This document shows positions 8,651 to 17,802 of a stretch of 64,000 nucleotides of DNA, piece by piece (position 1 is the stretch's first letter; the number at the start of each line of letters is the position of its first letter). The position numbers and the translations under genes are program-made. A model generated the notes under the pieces. The model saw only the letters and a program-made list of their open reading frames with translations. It had not been told where the DNA came from and did no database searches. The DNA lies in assembly GCF_037658235.1 (NCBI RefSeq), contig NZ_JBBJLN010000006.1:62001-126000 (forward strand), given 5' to 3'. This DNA comes from Yunchengibacter salinarum. GTDB taxonomy: Bacteria; Pseudomonadota; Alphaproteobacteria; Sphingomonadales; Kordiimonadaceae.

Positions 8651-11600
8651 TTACTGTTCCAGCGCCAATGGCGCCTGGGACAACAGCCCCACACCGGCAC
8701 TGGCCGCCGCATCCCGCAGGGACGGCAGATCCTCGCTCAGAACCCGGTTCAGATCGCCGGTCACGGTCTCCAGCGTCCGCTCGGCGCGCCCGATCTGGTC
8801 AAGCGCGGCCTCGCTTGGCCGGTCATAGGTGGAGCCCACATAGAACTGCGCCAGCCCCAGCCTGTCGGCCACCTTGTCCTGGCTATAGACGATGCCCACC
8901 GTCTTGGGCGGCACGCGGAAACGCTTTTCAAGCTCTGTCAGCGTCTTTTTCAATGCCTTGGCCGACTCGGACAGCTCATCCAGCGTCTCGTCTTCGCCGT
9001 CGTCCTTCCGGGCATCCTTGATCAGGGTCATCAGCGTGCCGATATCCCGGCGTGCCTGCGTGATCCGCTCAAGCCCGGCCACCATGGTGCGCTGCATGTC
9101 CTGAAGGCGCAGCAGCGTGGCGTGATTGGCTTCCATGGCCGCGCGGTCATATGGTGTGCGCGGGTCCTTAAGCACACGGGCTTCAGCCGTTTCGGTGATG
9201 TCGTCAAAGGACATCTCCACGCCATAGGTGCCCGGCAGCACTTCCGGCCCGGCGGGCAGCGTGCCGTCCTCGTTCGGCTTGGCGGGCGGCGCGCGGCGCA
9301 CACCGTCCCGGCGCATGTTCCAGACCACCCGGTTGAGGCCCTGATGCACGTCCGCCTTGAAGGTGCGGATCACGGTGCCCTCATTGTCCTTGACCTTGAC
9401 GGTCACCTTTTTCGCGTCCTCATCCTTTTTGGCCTTTTCATCGCCCGCGTCGTCATCGCTTTCCGGGTCGGCCTTTTCCGTATCCTCGTCCCCCGCGAAG
9501 CGGCGGGCCTTGATACGGCGGGCGCGGTCCTGCTCCGGGTCCGGGTGGGTCAGATCATCGCCGGATGCCATGAAGGTGAGCATGACGCCGTAAGGTTCAT
9601 TGTCGGCCCGGAACTCCCCGGAGCCGGGGAAGCGGTTATTGGGGGTCTGGTTCGGGTCGTATTGCTGGCCATTGGTCACGGACAACAGCTTGAAGCGCTC
9701 ATCGAAATCGTCCGCGTCCAGCCCGCGAAGCGCGCTGTAATCGTCGATCACATAAATGGCGCGGCCATGGGTGCCCAGCACCAGATCGCTTTCGCGCTGC
9801 TGGATCGCCATATCCCGCACGCTCACCGTGGGCACGCCCTCGGTCCATTTGGTCCAGTCATCGCCGCCATTGAAGCTGACCCAAAGGCCGAATTCGGTAC
9901 CGAGGAAGATCAGATCCTCGTCCACCACATCCTGGCGCACGCTCTGGGCATAGCCCTTGACCGTATCGTCATTGATCCGGTCCCAGTCATCGCCAAAATC
10001 GCTGACGCGGAAGGCATAGGTGCCCATGTCCCCCCGGCGGTGATCGTCCACAGTGATGAAGGCGGCCTCCACGTCATGGGGGGACGGCTGGATCATCTCA
10101 ACCCAGGCCCCGTCCGGCGCGCCGGACATATCGTCCTCCACGCTGTCCCAGCTTTCCCCGCCATCGCGGGTCACATGCACGCGGCCATCGTCCGTGCCCA
10201 CCCAGATGACATTCTCATCCAGCGGGCTGGGCGAGATCACGGTGATGGCGGTGTAATTTTCCGCCGCCGTCACATCGGGGGTCAGGCCGCCGCTTTCGGT
10301 GAAGGTCTGCTTGTCCGGGTCATTGGTGGTCATGTCCGGGCTGATCACCTGCCAGGTAACACCCCGGTCGGTGGATTTGTGCACGAACTGGCTACCATAA
10401 TAGATCGTCCCCGCGTCGTGGGGGGACTGGGCAAAACCCGAATCCCAGTTGAACCGCAGGGTCACGTCATCGGCGGGCGGATTGGGCCGGATCAGCCGCA
10501 TTTCGCCGGTATCCAGATTCCAGCGATACAGATTGCCGCCCTGGCTCATGGCATAGCCGCGGCGGGAGTTTTCCGGGTCCGGGATGGTGTCGAACCCGTC
10601 GCCAAAGGCCACTTCCTGCCAGTGCAGATTGCGGATGCCGCCGTTTTCGAACACCTCCGCCGGGCCGCGCCAGGAACCGTTGTCCTGCAAGCCGCCATAG
10701 ACGTGATAGGGGTGATCATTGTCCACCGCCACGTGATAGTACTGGGCCAGCGGCAGATTGCGCACGAAACGGAAGGTCTCCCCCTTGTCGCGCGAAATGG
10801 CCAGCCCGCCATCATTGCCATCGATGATATGGCGCGGATCGTTCGGATTGATCCAGAAGGCGTGATTGTCGATATGGATGGTGTTGGCGGGCGCGCAGCA
10901 GTCAATGGCGGGGATGTATTCGAACGTCCTGCCGCCATCGATGGACAGCTTCACCCGCGAGCCCACGCGGTACACCCGGTTGGGATCGCGCGGGTCCACC
11001 TTCAGGTCATTGTAATAGAAGGGCCGGTCATTGATGTCATGCTCGGCATTGACCGTCCGCCAGCTTTCCCCGCCGTCGTCAGAGCGGATGAGCGCGCTCT
11101 TCTCGGCCTCCACCAGGGCATAGATGCGATTCGGATCGGCCTCGGAAATGGCGAATTCGGATCGGCCCAGCGTGCCTTCCGGCAGACCGTCCTCCTCCGT
11201 CAACTGATGGAAATTCTCGCCGCCGTCATGGGTCACATACAGCCCGCTGCCCGGCCCGCCGGACTTGAAATACCAGGGCCAGCGGCGGAACTGCCACATG
11301 GACACGAACAGCTTGTTGGGATTGCCGGGCACCATTTCAATGTCCGTGGCGCCGGTGCTGTCATTCACATACAGGATTTTCTCCCAGCTTTCGCCGCCAT
11401 CGGTGGTCTTGTACACACCACGGTCCTTGCCGTCCCCCCACAAGGGGCCGAGCGCCGCCGCATAAGCGATATCGGGATTGTCCGGGTGCAGAACGATGCG
11501 GTTGATCCGCTCCGTCCCCTCAAGGCCCACGGACTGCCAGGTCTTGCCGCCGTCCAGGGACTTGAACGCCCCGCAGCCGACCGAGGTGGAGTTGCGGGTG

Positions 11601-11956
11601 TTGCCCTCCCCCGTGCCGACCCAGACAATATCGGGATTGTCCTGATTGATCGCCACCGAGCCGATGGAGGCACAGGGCATGTCATCGAACACCGGCGCCC
11701 AGTTCAGGCCGCCATTGACCGACTTCCACACGCCGCCCGTGGCCGCACCCACAAAGATGGTGCCCGGATCATCCGCCACCGCGTCAATGGCGGCGATCCG
11801 GCCGGACATGCCCGCCGGGCCGATACTGCGCGCCTTCAGGCCCGCCAGCAGGCTGCCATCCACCGCATCGGCCAGCGCGGGCGCCCCGGCCAGCCCGGCC
11901 ATGGCCACACCGGCCATCAATGGCCGCAGAAGCTGTCTTGAAAACTGTTTGATCAT
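8651..11956 (-). CDS. Secreted BNR/Asp-box repeat protein (VPS10/sialidase-like propeller), copy 2
   Basis: Paralogue of the neighbouring BNR gene, 1,101 residues. A signal peptide (MIKQFSRQLLRPLMAG, then a core ending near APALADA) precedes Asp-box repeats such as LDGGKTW, TDGGESW, HDGGENF, DDGGESW, IDGGRTF, TDRGVTW and RDGGESW. A highly charged stretch rich in Asp, Glu and Lys (about residues 815-845) separates the propeller from a C-terminal helical part; the shared GPAxxSGRI motif near the N-terminus and the DDYxxLR motif late in the propeller show the common ancestry of the two copies. The ATG at 11956 follows GGGGGATCAG; an upstream in-frame ATG at 11998 has no ribosome site. It lies 48 nt after the PepSY gene and may share its transcript. 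Catalytic activity cannot be assigned. Confidence 0.87.
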   Translation of the reverse strand: MIKQFSRQLLRPLMAGVAMAGLAGAPALADAVDGSLLAGLKARSIGPAGMSGRIAAIDAVADDPGTIFVGAATGGVWKSVNGGLNWAPVFDDMPCASIGSVAINQDNPDIVWVGTGEGNTRNSTSVGCGAFKSLDGGKTWQSVGLEGTERINRIVLHPDNPDIAYAAALGPLWGDGKDRGVYKTTDGGESWEKILYVNDSTGATDIEMVPGNPNKLFVSMWQFRRWPWYFKSGGPGSGLYVTHDGGENFHQLTEEDGLPEGTLGRSEFAISEADPNRIYALVEAEKSALIRSDDGGESWRTVNAEHDINDRPFYYNDLKVDPRDPNRVYRVGSRVKLSIDGGRTFEYIPAIDCCAPANTIHIDNHAFWINPNDPRHIIDGNDGGLAISRDKGETFRFVRNLPLAQYYHVAVDNDHPYHVYGGLQDNGSWRGPAEVFENGGIRNLHWQEVAFGDGFDTIPDPENSRRGYAMSQGGNLYRWNLDTGEMRLIRPNPPADDVTLRFNWDSGFAQSPHDAGTIYYGSQFVHKSTDRGVTWQVISPDMTTNDPDKQTFTESGGLTPDVTAAENYTAITVISPSPLDENVIWVGTDDGRVHVTRDGGESWDSVEDDMSGAPDGAWVEMIQPSPHDVEAAFITVDDHRRGDMGTYAFRVSDFGDDWDRINDDTVKGYAQSVRQDVVDEDLIFLGTEFGLWVSFNGGDDWTKWTEGVPTVSVRDMAIQQRESDLVLGTHGRAIYVIDDYSALRGLDADDFDERFKLLSVTNGQQYDPNQTPNNRFPGSGEFRADNEPYGVMLTFMASGDDLTHPDPEQDRARRIKARRFAGDEDTEKADPESDDDAGDEKAKKDEDAKKVTVKVKDNEGTVIRTFKADVHQGLNRVVWNMRRDGVRRAPPAKPNEDGTLPAGPEVLPGTYGVEMSFDDITETAEARVLKDPRTPYDRAAMEANHATLLRLQDMQRTMVAGLERITQARRDIGTLMTLIKDARKDDGEDETLDELSESAKALKKTLTELEKRFRVPPKTVGIVYSQDKVADRLGLAQFYVGSTYDRPSEAALDQIGRAERTLETVTGDLNRVLSEDLPSLRDAAASAGVGLLSQAPLALEQ

Positions 11957-12004
11957 CTGATCCCCCCTTGAGCGCCCGTCAGACGCCATAGTGTTCATAC
12001 CCAG

Positions 12005-12595
12005 TCACTCCGCCGCCCGGCGCTCCACCGGCCCGGCCCTTTGCGATCCGGCCCCTTGCGACATGGCCGCTCGCCGTGCCCGACGCTTGCGCCGTTTCTG
12101 CCACCGCTTCACATGGGGCAGGAAAAACAGATACAGGCCGGTGCACCATAATACCAACAGCGCCACCCCCACCGGCAGAAACAAGCCCAGCTTCGTCCAG
12201 TCGGCGAAATAACTGCCGTCGTGCAGTGCCTCAATCACATCCGACCGGCGCCGGGCCACTTGCAGCACGGTGCCGGTGTGGGTATCCACCTGCACTTCCA
12301 TGCCGCTTTCACTGACGAACTTGACCATGCCCTTGCCGGGCTTGAAATCCACGCGGTCCAGATCGACCCAGCGGTCTATGCCGGCCCCTTCCACACTGCG
12401 GGCCGCATCCAGAAGGCGTTCCATCGATATGACGGGCTGCCCGGTGCTCACCCCCCGCTGGCTGGGTGGCTGAATCCAGTCCACATCCTTTTTCAGCATC
12501 AGCAGCAGGCCCGCCACGATCATCAGGCCAAGCGGCAAGGCGATGAGGATGGACGCCCAATGATGGATTTTCCTGAGCAGAACCTGTGGCTTCAA
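12005..12595 (-). CDS. PepSY-associated transmembrane protein
   Basis: Inner-membrane protein of the PepSY_TM group, 196 residues from the TTG at 12595. One hydrophobic helix near the N-terminus (HHWASILIALPLGLMIVAG, preceded by the RKIHHW family motif), a periplasmic segment with a PepSY-like strand pattern (MEVQVDTHTGTVLQV), a second helix (LGLFLPVGVALLVLWCTGLYLFF) and a very basic C-terminal tail are visible. Such proteins commonly accompany siderophore or metal TonB receptors and may assist reduction or release of the metal at the inner membrane. The TTG at 12595 sits 7 nt after GGGGGAG; a TTG at 12655 is an alternative. The gene follows the TonB receptor gene by about 100 nt, suggesting one operon. 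Confidence 0.8.
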   Translation of the reverse strand: MKPQVLLRKIHHWASILIALPLGLMIVAGLLLMLKKDVDWIQPPSQRGVSTGQPVISMERLLDAARSVEGAGIDRWVDLDRVDFKPGKGMVKFVSESGMEVQVDTHTGTVLQVARRRSDVIEALHDGSYFADWTKLGLFLPVGVALLVLWCTGLYLFFLPHVKRWQKRRKRRARRAAMSQGAGSQRAGPVERRAAE

Positions 12596-12697
12596 TGCGA
12601 TGCTCCCCCCGACATGGCGGCCTACTGTATAGGGCCCCGCATCATGCTCAACCAATCTTAGGTTTAGGCCCCGCCCGCAGGCAAGCCTTATCGGTTG

Positions 12698-14677
12698 TCA
12701 GAAACCGAAATCCAGCCCCGCCCGCACGACCCGCCCCGCGGCGGGAAGGCCGCTTTGCGGCAGCACCAGTTTGTCGAACAGATTGTCGGCCCTGAGATAA
12801 AGCGTCGCAGGCCCTGCGCCCGGCGTCCAGCGCGCCGCCATATCCAGTGTAACCGCCCATGGCAGCGGTTGCAGGGTGCCAAACCGGTCCGGTGAAAAGG
12901 CCCGCCCCCGCACCTGTACGCCCAGCGCCAGTTCCAGGCGCTCATGGGGCCTGATCGTGGCATCGACCCGGCCCAGCCAGTCCGGTCGTTCCACCAGCTT
13001 GCGGCTGCCCGCGGCGGTGAGCGTGTCCCGGCGCGGCGCCATCCAGGTCATGTGGCCCTGTATGCTGGCAAAGGTCGCCGGTTGCCAGCGCCCGTCGATC
13101 GTCACCCCCGCCACCCGGCTGCCGGACAGGTTCACCCGCTGGCGCAGCAAGCGCCCGTCCCGGCGCACGAACCGCTGGTCGATGGTGTCGTCGGTCAGGG
13201 CGAGAAAGGGTATCAGGTCCACACGCAGGTCACGGCTTTCATAGCGCGCCACCAGTTCGATCTGATTGACCCGCTCCGCCTTCAGGTCGGGGTTAAGCAG
13301 GAAACGGTCCAGCGCCGCGGAAAACAGCTCCCGCATGGTGGGCATCCGCGCCTTCGTGGCCAGCCCCAGCTTCACCGACCAGGGACCATCCGGCCGCCAG
13401 GCGAGCGAGAGGGTGCCCCCCGGCTCGCTGAAGGCATCCCCGCCCGGTCGCCCCGCCGTGGCAGTGGGGTTCAGACTGTCTATGACGACCCCGGCGCTGA
13501 GCCGCCAATGCGCCCCAATATCGCGTGCCGCCTCCAGCCCGGCGCTGACGAGCCAGTGGGTGAACACCTCTTCCCCGCCGGGCGGTGTTTCCACCCGGCG
13601 GTGGCGGCTGTGCAGGGCGGACAGGCTGGCATCCAGCGACCAGCGGTCCGTCTCCAACCCGGCAATGATCCGGCCGCCAAGGCTGCGGTCCCGGTCCTGC
13701 TGGCGGGTATCCAGCACCGCCAGGTCCGGGCCATCGAAACTCAACGTGGTCTGCTCCGCCACCTGTCGCCACAGCGCCGTTTTCACCCGCCAGTCGCCCC
13801 GGTCTAGGCCGTGGGACAGCACCCAGATCGCCTGCCGGTCCCGCGGCAGACGCCAGAAACGCGCCTCATCCGGCGGGCGGTCCCCTTCCGGCGCCACGCC
13901 GCGATCCCGGTCCACCAGCAGATAGCTGGCGGCGAAGCGGCCCCAGTCCGCATCCGTCAGTTGAAGCCGGGCCAGTCCCCCTGCCCGTTCCCGATCCGTA
14001 TTGAAGCGCAGCCCCCCGGCCTCCGGCGTGAAGGGCAGATCGACGCCATCCGGCAGCGGCATCCCGTTCTGGCGGCGATAGCTGCCCGCCAGCGTCAGGC
14101 CCACGGCCCCGGCCCTCGCCGTCAGGCCGCCACGGGTCAGAAATGCGCCGCCGCTGCCCCGTTCCGCCAGAAAACGGCCTGATTCCAGCCCGTTTGCCGA
14201 CAGCGCGGGAGCATCGGGCAGCAATTCCACCGCGCCGCCCGTGGTATTGGCGCCGTACAGCACGGATACCGGCCCGCTGGTCACCCGCATACCCGCCAGC
14301 CCCGCCACCGGCACGCGGGACAGGTCCAGCCGATTGTCCCACGGCACATTGATGGGCGCCCCGTCGAAATAGGCGGCCACCTGCCGCTCCCCGGTGCCGC
14401 GCAGAAACAGCAGGGTCTGCCCCCGGCTGTTGGTCTGCACCAGCGCCGCCGGGGCCAGAGCCAGCGCATCGCCCATGGACCGTGGCCGCACGGCGGCAAA
14501 GCCGGACCGATCGATCCGCACGCTGCTGCCCTGATCGGTGGCGGACCGGATGGGTGTGCCGGTCACGGGGATGGTTTCCACCGACCCCAGGGCGGCGGGC
14601 GGCGGGCACAGGGCACCGGAACCCAGCACGCCGAGGGCACCGACAGCCAATTGAATCGGGCGGAATAATGCGACCAT
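12698..14677 (-). CDS. TonB-dependent outer-membrane receptor
   Basis: Outer-membrane beta-barrel receptor of 659 residues, substrate unknown. The N-terminus is a hydrophobic signal sequence (ALFRPIQLAVGALGVLGSG); the plug domain follows (ETIPVTGTPIRS as the TonB-box-like region, FLRGTGERQVAAYFDGAPI, VTSGPVSVLYGANTTGG, near residues 40-170), then barrel strands ending in the terminal aromatic FGF. It is at the short end for the family. The ATG at 14677 is chosen because longer reading would run antisense through the TPP riboswitch. Its minus-strand neighbours (PepSY protein and two BNR proteins) suggest metal or siderophore uptake rather than thiamin, but that is inference. It diverges from the riboswitch-controlled receptor. 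Confidence 0.88.
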   Translation of the reverse strand: MVALFRPIQLAVGALGVLGSGALCPPPAALGSVETIPVTGTPIRSATDQGSSVRIDRSGFAAVRPRSMGDALALAPAALVQTNSRGQTLLFLRGTGERQVAAYFDGAPINVPWDNRLDLSRVPVAGLAGMRVTSGPVSVLYGANTTGGAVELLPDAPALSANGLESGRFLAERGSGGAFLTRGGLTARAGAVGLTLAGSYRRQNGMPLPDGVDLPFTPEAGGLRFNTDRERAGGLARLQLTDADWGRFAASYLLVDRDRGVAPEGDRPPDEARFWRLPRDRQAIWVLSHGLDRGDWRVKTALWRQVAEQTTLSFDGPDLAVLDTRQQDRDRSLGGRIIAGLETDRWSLDASLSALHSRHRRVETPPGGEEVFTHWLVSAGLEAARDIGAHWRLSAGVVIDSLNPTATAGRPGGDAFSEPGGTLSLAWRPDGPWSVKLGLATKARMPTMRELFSAALDRFLLNPDLKAERVNQIELVARYESRDLRVDLIPFLALTDDTIDQRFVRRDGRLLRQRVNLSGSRVAGVTIDGRWQPATFASIQGHMTWMAPRRDTLTAAGSRKLVERPDWLGRVDATIRPHERLELALGVQVRGRAFSPDRFGTLQPLPWAVTLDMAARWTPGAGPATLYLRADNLFDKLVLPQSGLPAAGRVVRAGLDFGF

Positions 14678-14761
14678 GCCCCCGGCCTTACGCCAGAAAC
14701 ATACCCCTGACAAGATTCCGCTACGCGACGTTTTGACATTCCCCGATCCCCCTGTTAAAGA

Positions 14762-14843
14762 GCGCGGCAGGGGTGCTGCCCGGACAAGCGGGCGGCTGAG
14801 AACATACCCTTTGAACCTGACGGATAATGCCGACGTAGGGAGA
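14762..14843 (+). promoter_or_regulatory. TPP riboswitch (THI element)
   Basis: All conserved blocks of the thiamin pyrophosphate aptamer are present in order: AGGGGTGC (14769-14776), CTGAGA (14796-14801), ACCCTTTGAACCTGA (14806-14820) and GGATAATGCC followed by GTAGGGA (14822-14841). The variable P3-like arm between the first two blocks can pair (GCCCG with CGGGC). The AGGGAG of the final conserved block is also the Shine-Dalgarno of the ATG at 14850, so ligand binding would be expected to hide the ribosome site directly and shut off translation of the receptor and TenA. Confidence 0.95.
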
Positions 14844-14849
14844 CAATTC

Positions 14850-17030
14850 ATGACCTTGTTTTATCGCCCCGCCTTTGCAGGCGCGGGCCTTTTCCTTTTG
14901 AGTGCCACAGCCCTGACGCCCCCCGGTTTCTTCGGTGGCGCAGCGCAGGCGAACGCCCCCGAAACACCGGAAGAAATCACCGTGACCGCGCGGGGCCGGG
15001 CCGAAAAGCTGGGCGACCTGCCGGACAGCGTAAGCGTCTTCACGCAGCGCGCATTGCGGGACCGGCGCATCACCACGGTCAACGCCATCACCGACCATAC
15101 CGCCGGTGTCTATATGATCGACGATCAGGACTTCGGCACCAATCTGATCACCGTGCGGGGGGTGTCCACCAACCGTCAGCAGGCGCCGTCCATCGGCTAT
15201 GTGACGGACGGCGTGCAACTGGCGGACAGCGAGCTGTTCACCCGTCCACTTTATGACGTGGCGCAGGTGGAGGTGCTGAAAGGCCCGCAGGGCGCCCTGT
15301 TCGGGCGCAGCGCCATTGCCGGGGTGTTCAATGTGACCACCCGACAGCCCGAATCCGAGCCCTCCGGCTATGTGCAGGCGGGTATCGGCACCGGCCTCAC
15401 ATGGCGGCTGGAAGGGGCCGCGGGCGGCGCCCTGTCGGACAAGGTGGCAATCCGCGCTTCCGGCCTTGTGATCGACAGCAACGGCTTCCGCCGCAATACC
15501 TTTCTGGATAAGAAGGTGGATGGCTTTGAAAGCCTGAATGGCCGGGTGCAACTGCGTGCGGAACTGACGGACGCCCTGACCGCCACCGCCAAGATCAGCG
15601 TGCTGGACGAGCGCGGCGGGGCCGCCTTCATTTCCAGCGGCAATGTGACCGGCGATTTCGGCGGGCGGCTGGCGGGCGATGCGCTGACCCGCCCCTTTGG
15701 CGATTTCGAAGGCCGCGCCAACCGGGATTGGATACAGGGCTCGCTCAGGCTGAACTGGACTGTGGCGGGCGGCACGCTCAGCAGCGTCACGGCCCACGAT
15801 TCCTATGACAAGGATTTCATCGAGGAACTGGACTTCCGCAATGACACGCCGATCACCCTGTTTGGCGCGCCCCTGTTCCCGAACGGAATCCAGCCCATCA
15901 GCCAGCCGGTCAGCCTGGACGTGACCACCCAGGAAGTGCGCTATACCAGCGATGACGACAGGCCGATCCGCTTCATTGTGGGCGGCTTTTATCAGCGCAT
16001 CGAAAAGGACCGGGTGGACGATTTCGGCCCGCTGCTGTTCGGCGCCCCCGCCCCGCGTTTCGAAACACGCACCGATCAGTTCGCCGCCTTCGGCCAGATC
16101 ACCGCGGACCTGACCGAGCGGCTGGAGCTGAATGCGGCGCTGCGCTATGACCGGGGCGAAAAGGATCAGAACACGAAGGTCAATGCCACGGACGCCCTGA
16201 TCGAGGCGCGCTCCGAGACCTTTGACAAGGTGCAGCCCAAGCTCAGCCTGTCCTATGATCTGGATGGCGGGCACATGCTCTATGCCACCGCCGCGCTCGG
16301 CTTCAAGCCGGGGGGCTTCAATGTGCCGCCGGGGCCGGGAGACATCCAGCAGGCCGTCTTCCCCTCGGAAGAGACGGGAACCCTGGAAGCCGGGGCCAAG
16401 CTGCGCTTTCTGAACGGTCGGGCACGGCTGAATCTGGCGGGCTTCATCACCGATTATGACAATTTCCAGGCTACGATCTTTCTGAACGGGGTGAACACCG
16501 TGCTCAGCGTGGACCGGGTGGAGGTAAAAGGGCTGGAAGTGGACGGCTTCCTGCAACTGAACGATGCCCTGAGCCTGGATGCCAATGCCGCCATCACCGA
16601 CAGCACGATCAAGAACTTCGTGGCGCCCAACCCCCTCAACTCCGCCGAAACGGTGGACTATAGCGGCAATCGCACGCCGTCCGCCCCGCGCTTCCAGATC
16701 AATGCGGGGGTTCAGTGGCAGCGGGATGTGGGGCCGGGCCAGCTTATGGTGCGGGCCGATTATCACCATGTGGGCCAGGTCTTCTTTGAAGTGGACAATG
16801 TGCTGTTCACGCCGGATCGGGGTTTTGCCGACCTGCGCGCCAGTTTCACCGCCGGGTCCACCGAATTTTCTGTCTGGGCGAAAAATATCACGGACAAGCG
16901 CTGGGCCATTTCCGCCTTTGGCCAGACGCAGTTGGCGCTGCTTCAGGGGCTTGGGCCGGGCGGGCCGTTCGACAGCTTCACCATCAATCGCGGGCGGCGT
17001 ATCGGCGTCAACATCCGTCAATCTTTCTGA
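14850..17030 (+). CDS. TonB-dependent receptor for thiamin or thiamin precursor (TPP-riboswitch controlled)
   Basis: Outer-membrane receptor of 726 residues. A signal peptide ends near AQANA (about residue 35), a TonB-box/plug start EEITVTARGR follows, then the plug (VRGVSTNRQQAPSIGYVTDGV, VEVLKGPQGALFGRSAIAG, about 45-170) and a barrel of many amphipathic strands with the C-terminal motif ending RIGVNIRQSF. The riboswitch immediately upstream and tenA 17 nt downstream make thiamin, its phosphates or pyrimidine breakdown products the likely cargo; TPP-regulated TonB receptors are known from comparative genomics. No inner-membrane thiamin permease lies next to it, so the second step of import must be encoded elsewhere. 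Confidence 0.92.
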   Translation: MTLFYRPAFAGAGLFLLSATALTPPGFFGGAAQANAPETPEEITVTARGRAEKLGDLPDSVSVFTQRALRDRRITTVNAITDHTAGVYMIDDQDFGTNLITVRGVSTNRQQAPSIGYVTDGVQLADSELFTRPLYDVAQVEVLKGPQGALFGRSAIAGVFNVTTRQPESEPSGYVQAGIGTGLTWRLEGAAGGALSDKVAIRASGLVIDSNGFRRNTFLDKKVDGFESLNGRVQLRAELTDALTATAKISVLDERGGAAFISSGNVTGDFGGRLAGDALTRPFGDFEGRANRDWIQGSLRLNWTVAGGTLSSVTAHDSYDKDFIEELDFRNDTPITLFGAPLFPNGIQPISQPVSLDVTTQEVRYTSDDDRPIRFIVGGFYQRIEKDRVDDFGPLLFGAPAPRFETRTDQFAAFGQITADLTERLELNAALRYDRGEKDQNTKVNATDALIEARSETFDKVQPKLSLSYDLDGGHMLYATAALGFKPGGFNVPPGPGDIQQAVFPSEETGTLEAGAKLRFLNGRARLNLAGFITDYDNFQATIFLNGVNTVLSVDRVEVKGLEVDGFLQLNDALSLDANAAITDSTIKNFVAPNPLNSAETVDYSGNRTPSAPRFQINAGVQWQRDVGPGQLMVRADYHHVGQVFFEVDNVLFTPDRGFADLRASFTAGSTEFSVWAKNITDKRWAISAFGQTQLALLQGLGPGGPFDSFTINRGRRIGVNIRQSF

Positions 17031-17047
17031 TCGGGGAGAGATAAGCC

Positions 17048-17710
17048 ATGAGCTTTTGCAAAACCATCTGGGCGGAAGCCGCGCCACTGCGTGAGACCAT
17101 CCGCACCATGCCCTTCAACCGGGAACTGGCCGATGGCACGCTGCCGCAGGCCACGTTCCAGCATTACATGCTTCAGGATTCGCTTTATCTGGAATCCTAC
17201 AGCCGGGTGCTGTCCATATTGTCGGCCCGCGCGCCGGAAGTGGACATGATGCTGGAATTCGCCGATGCCGCCAAGATCGCGCTGGTGGTGGAACGGGAAC
17301 TGCACAACGGCTTTTTCGAGAAATTCGGGCTGAATGCGGAAACCGTTGCGGCGGCAAGGCCCACCCCCACTACGCACACTTACTGCAACTATCTTCTGGC
17401 CAAAGCCTATGGCAGCCCGTTCGCCGAGGCCGTGGCCGCCATTCTGCCCTGCTTCTGGGTGTACCGGGAAGTGGGGCTGGACATCCACGAAAAGGCCGCC
17501 AGCGAGCATCCCTACCGCGCCTGGATCGACACCTATGCGGACACGTCCTTTTCCGATGCGGTGGACCGCATGATCGCCATTACCGACCGCGTGGCCGCCG
17601 CCACCACACAGGAAGGTCAGACCGCCATGTCAGACGCCTTCCTGACCTGCACCCGGTTCGAATACATGTTCTGGGACGCAGCCTGGCGCCGGGAAACCTG
17701 GCCACTCTGA
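17048..17710 (+). CDS. tenA: TenA, aminopyrimidine aminohydrolase (thiaminase II)
   Basis: Hydrolyses aminopyrimidine degradation products of thiamin (and thiamin itself) to 4-amino-5-hydroxymethyl-2-methylpyrimidine for salvage. The 220-residue protein has the normal length and aligns with Bacillus subtilis TenA numbering: Asp44, Tyr47, the nucleophile Cys135 (ILPCFWVYRE), Tyr139, Tyr163 and the acid Glu205 are all at the expected positions, so it should be an active TenA_C enzyme. The ATG follows GGGGAGAG, 17 nt after the receptor stop, so it is translated from the same riboswitch-controlled mRNA. Downstream lies a block of tandem repeats, then the convergent tetR. Confidence 0.96.
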   Translation: MSFCKTIWAEAAPLRETIRTMPFNRELADGTLPQATFQHYMLQDSLYLESYSRVLSILSARAPEVDMMLEFADAAKIALVVERELHNGFFEKFGLNAETVAAARPTPTTHTYCNYLLAKAYGSPFAEAVAAILPCFWVYREVGLDIHEKAASEHPYRAWIDTYADTSFSDAVDRMIAITDRVAAATTQEGQTAMSDAFLTCTRFEYMFWDAAWRRETWPL

Positions 17711-17802
17711 CCCGCCCCGGTCAAAAGGCGTGAGCACAAATCCATCTCTTGGTCGCGACCGCGCCCCACCCATACTGACGTTGCCCCTACCGCCATCCCG
17801 CA
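17711..17802. repeat. Degenerate flank of intergenic repeat locus 1
   Basis: Non-coding stretch between tenA and the tandem units. It contains GGTCGCGACCGCGCCCC and GACGTTGCCCCTACCG; the reverse complement of the latter reappears as CGGTAGAGGCAACGTC at 22203-22218 in locus 2, so it is a module of the same repeat family rather than unique sequence. Confidence 0.6.

Noticed and set aside
8579..11941. 1,120-residue plus-strand ORF antisense to BNR copy 2
   Set aside because: A mirror of a gene with signal peptide and Asp boxes; the antisense protein has no domain and a His/Gly/Ile bias typical of reversed GC-rich codons.
14733..14760. TTGACA at 14733-14738 as the -35 of the thiamin operon
   Set aside because: Transcription would begin at about the first aptamer bases, leaving no P1 strand, and there is no good -10 at the right distance.
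12678..14851. Start of the minus-strand TonB receptor at 14851
   Set aside because: It would begin inside the complement of the riboswitch and add 58 residues unlike a signal peptide; the ATG at 14677 gives a proper export signal.
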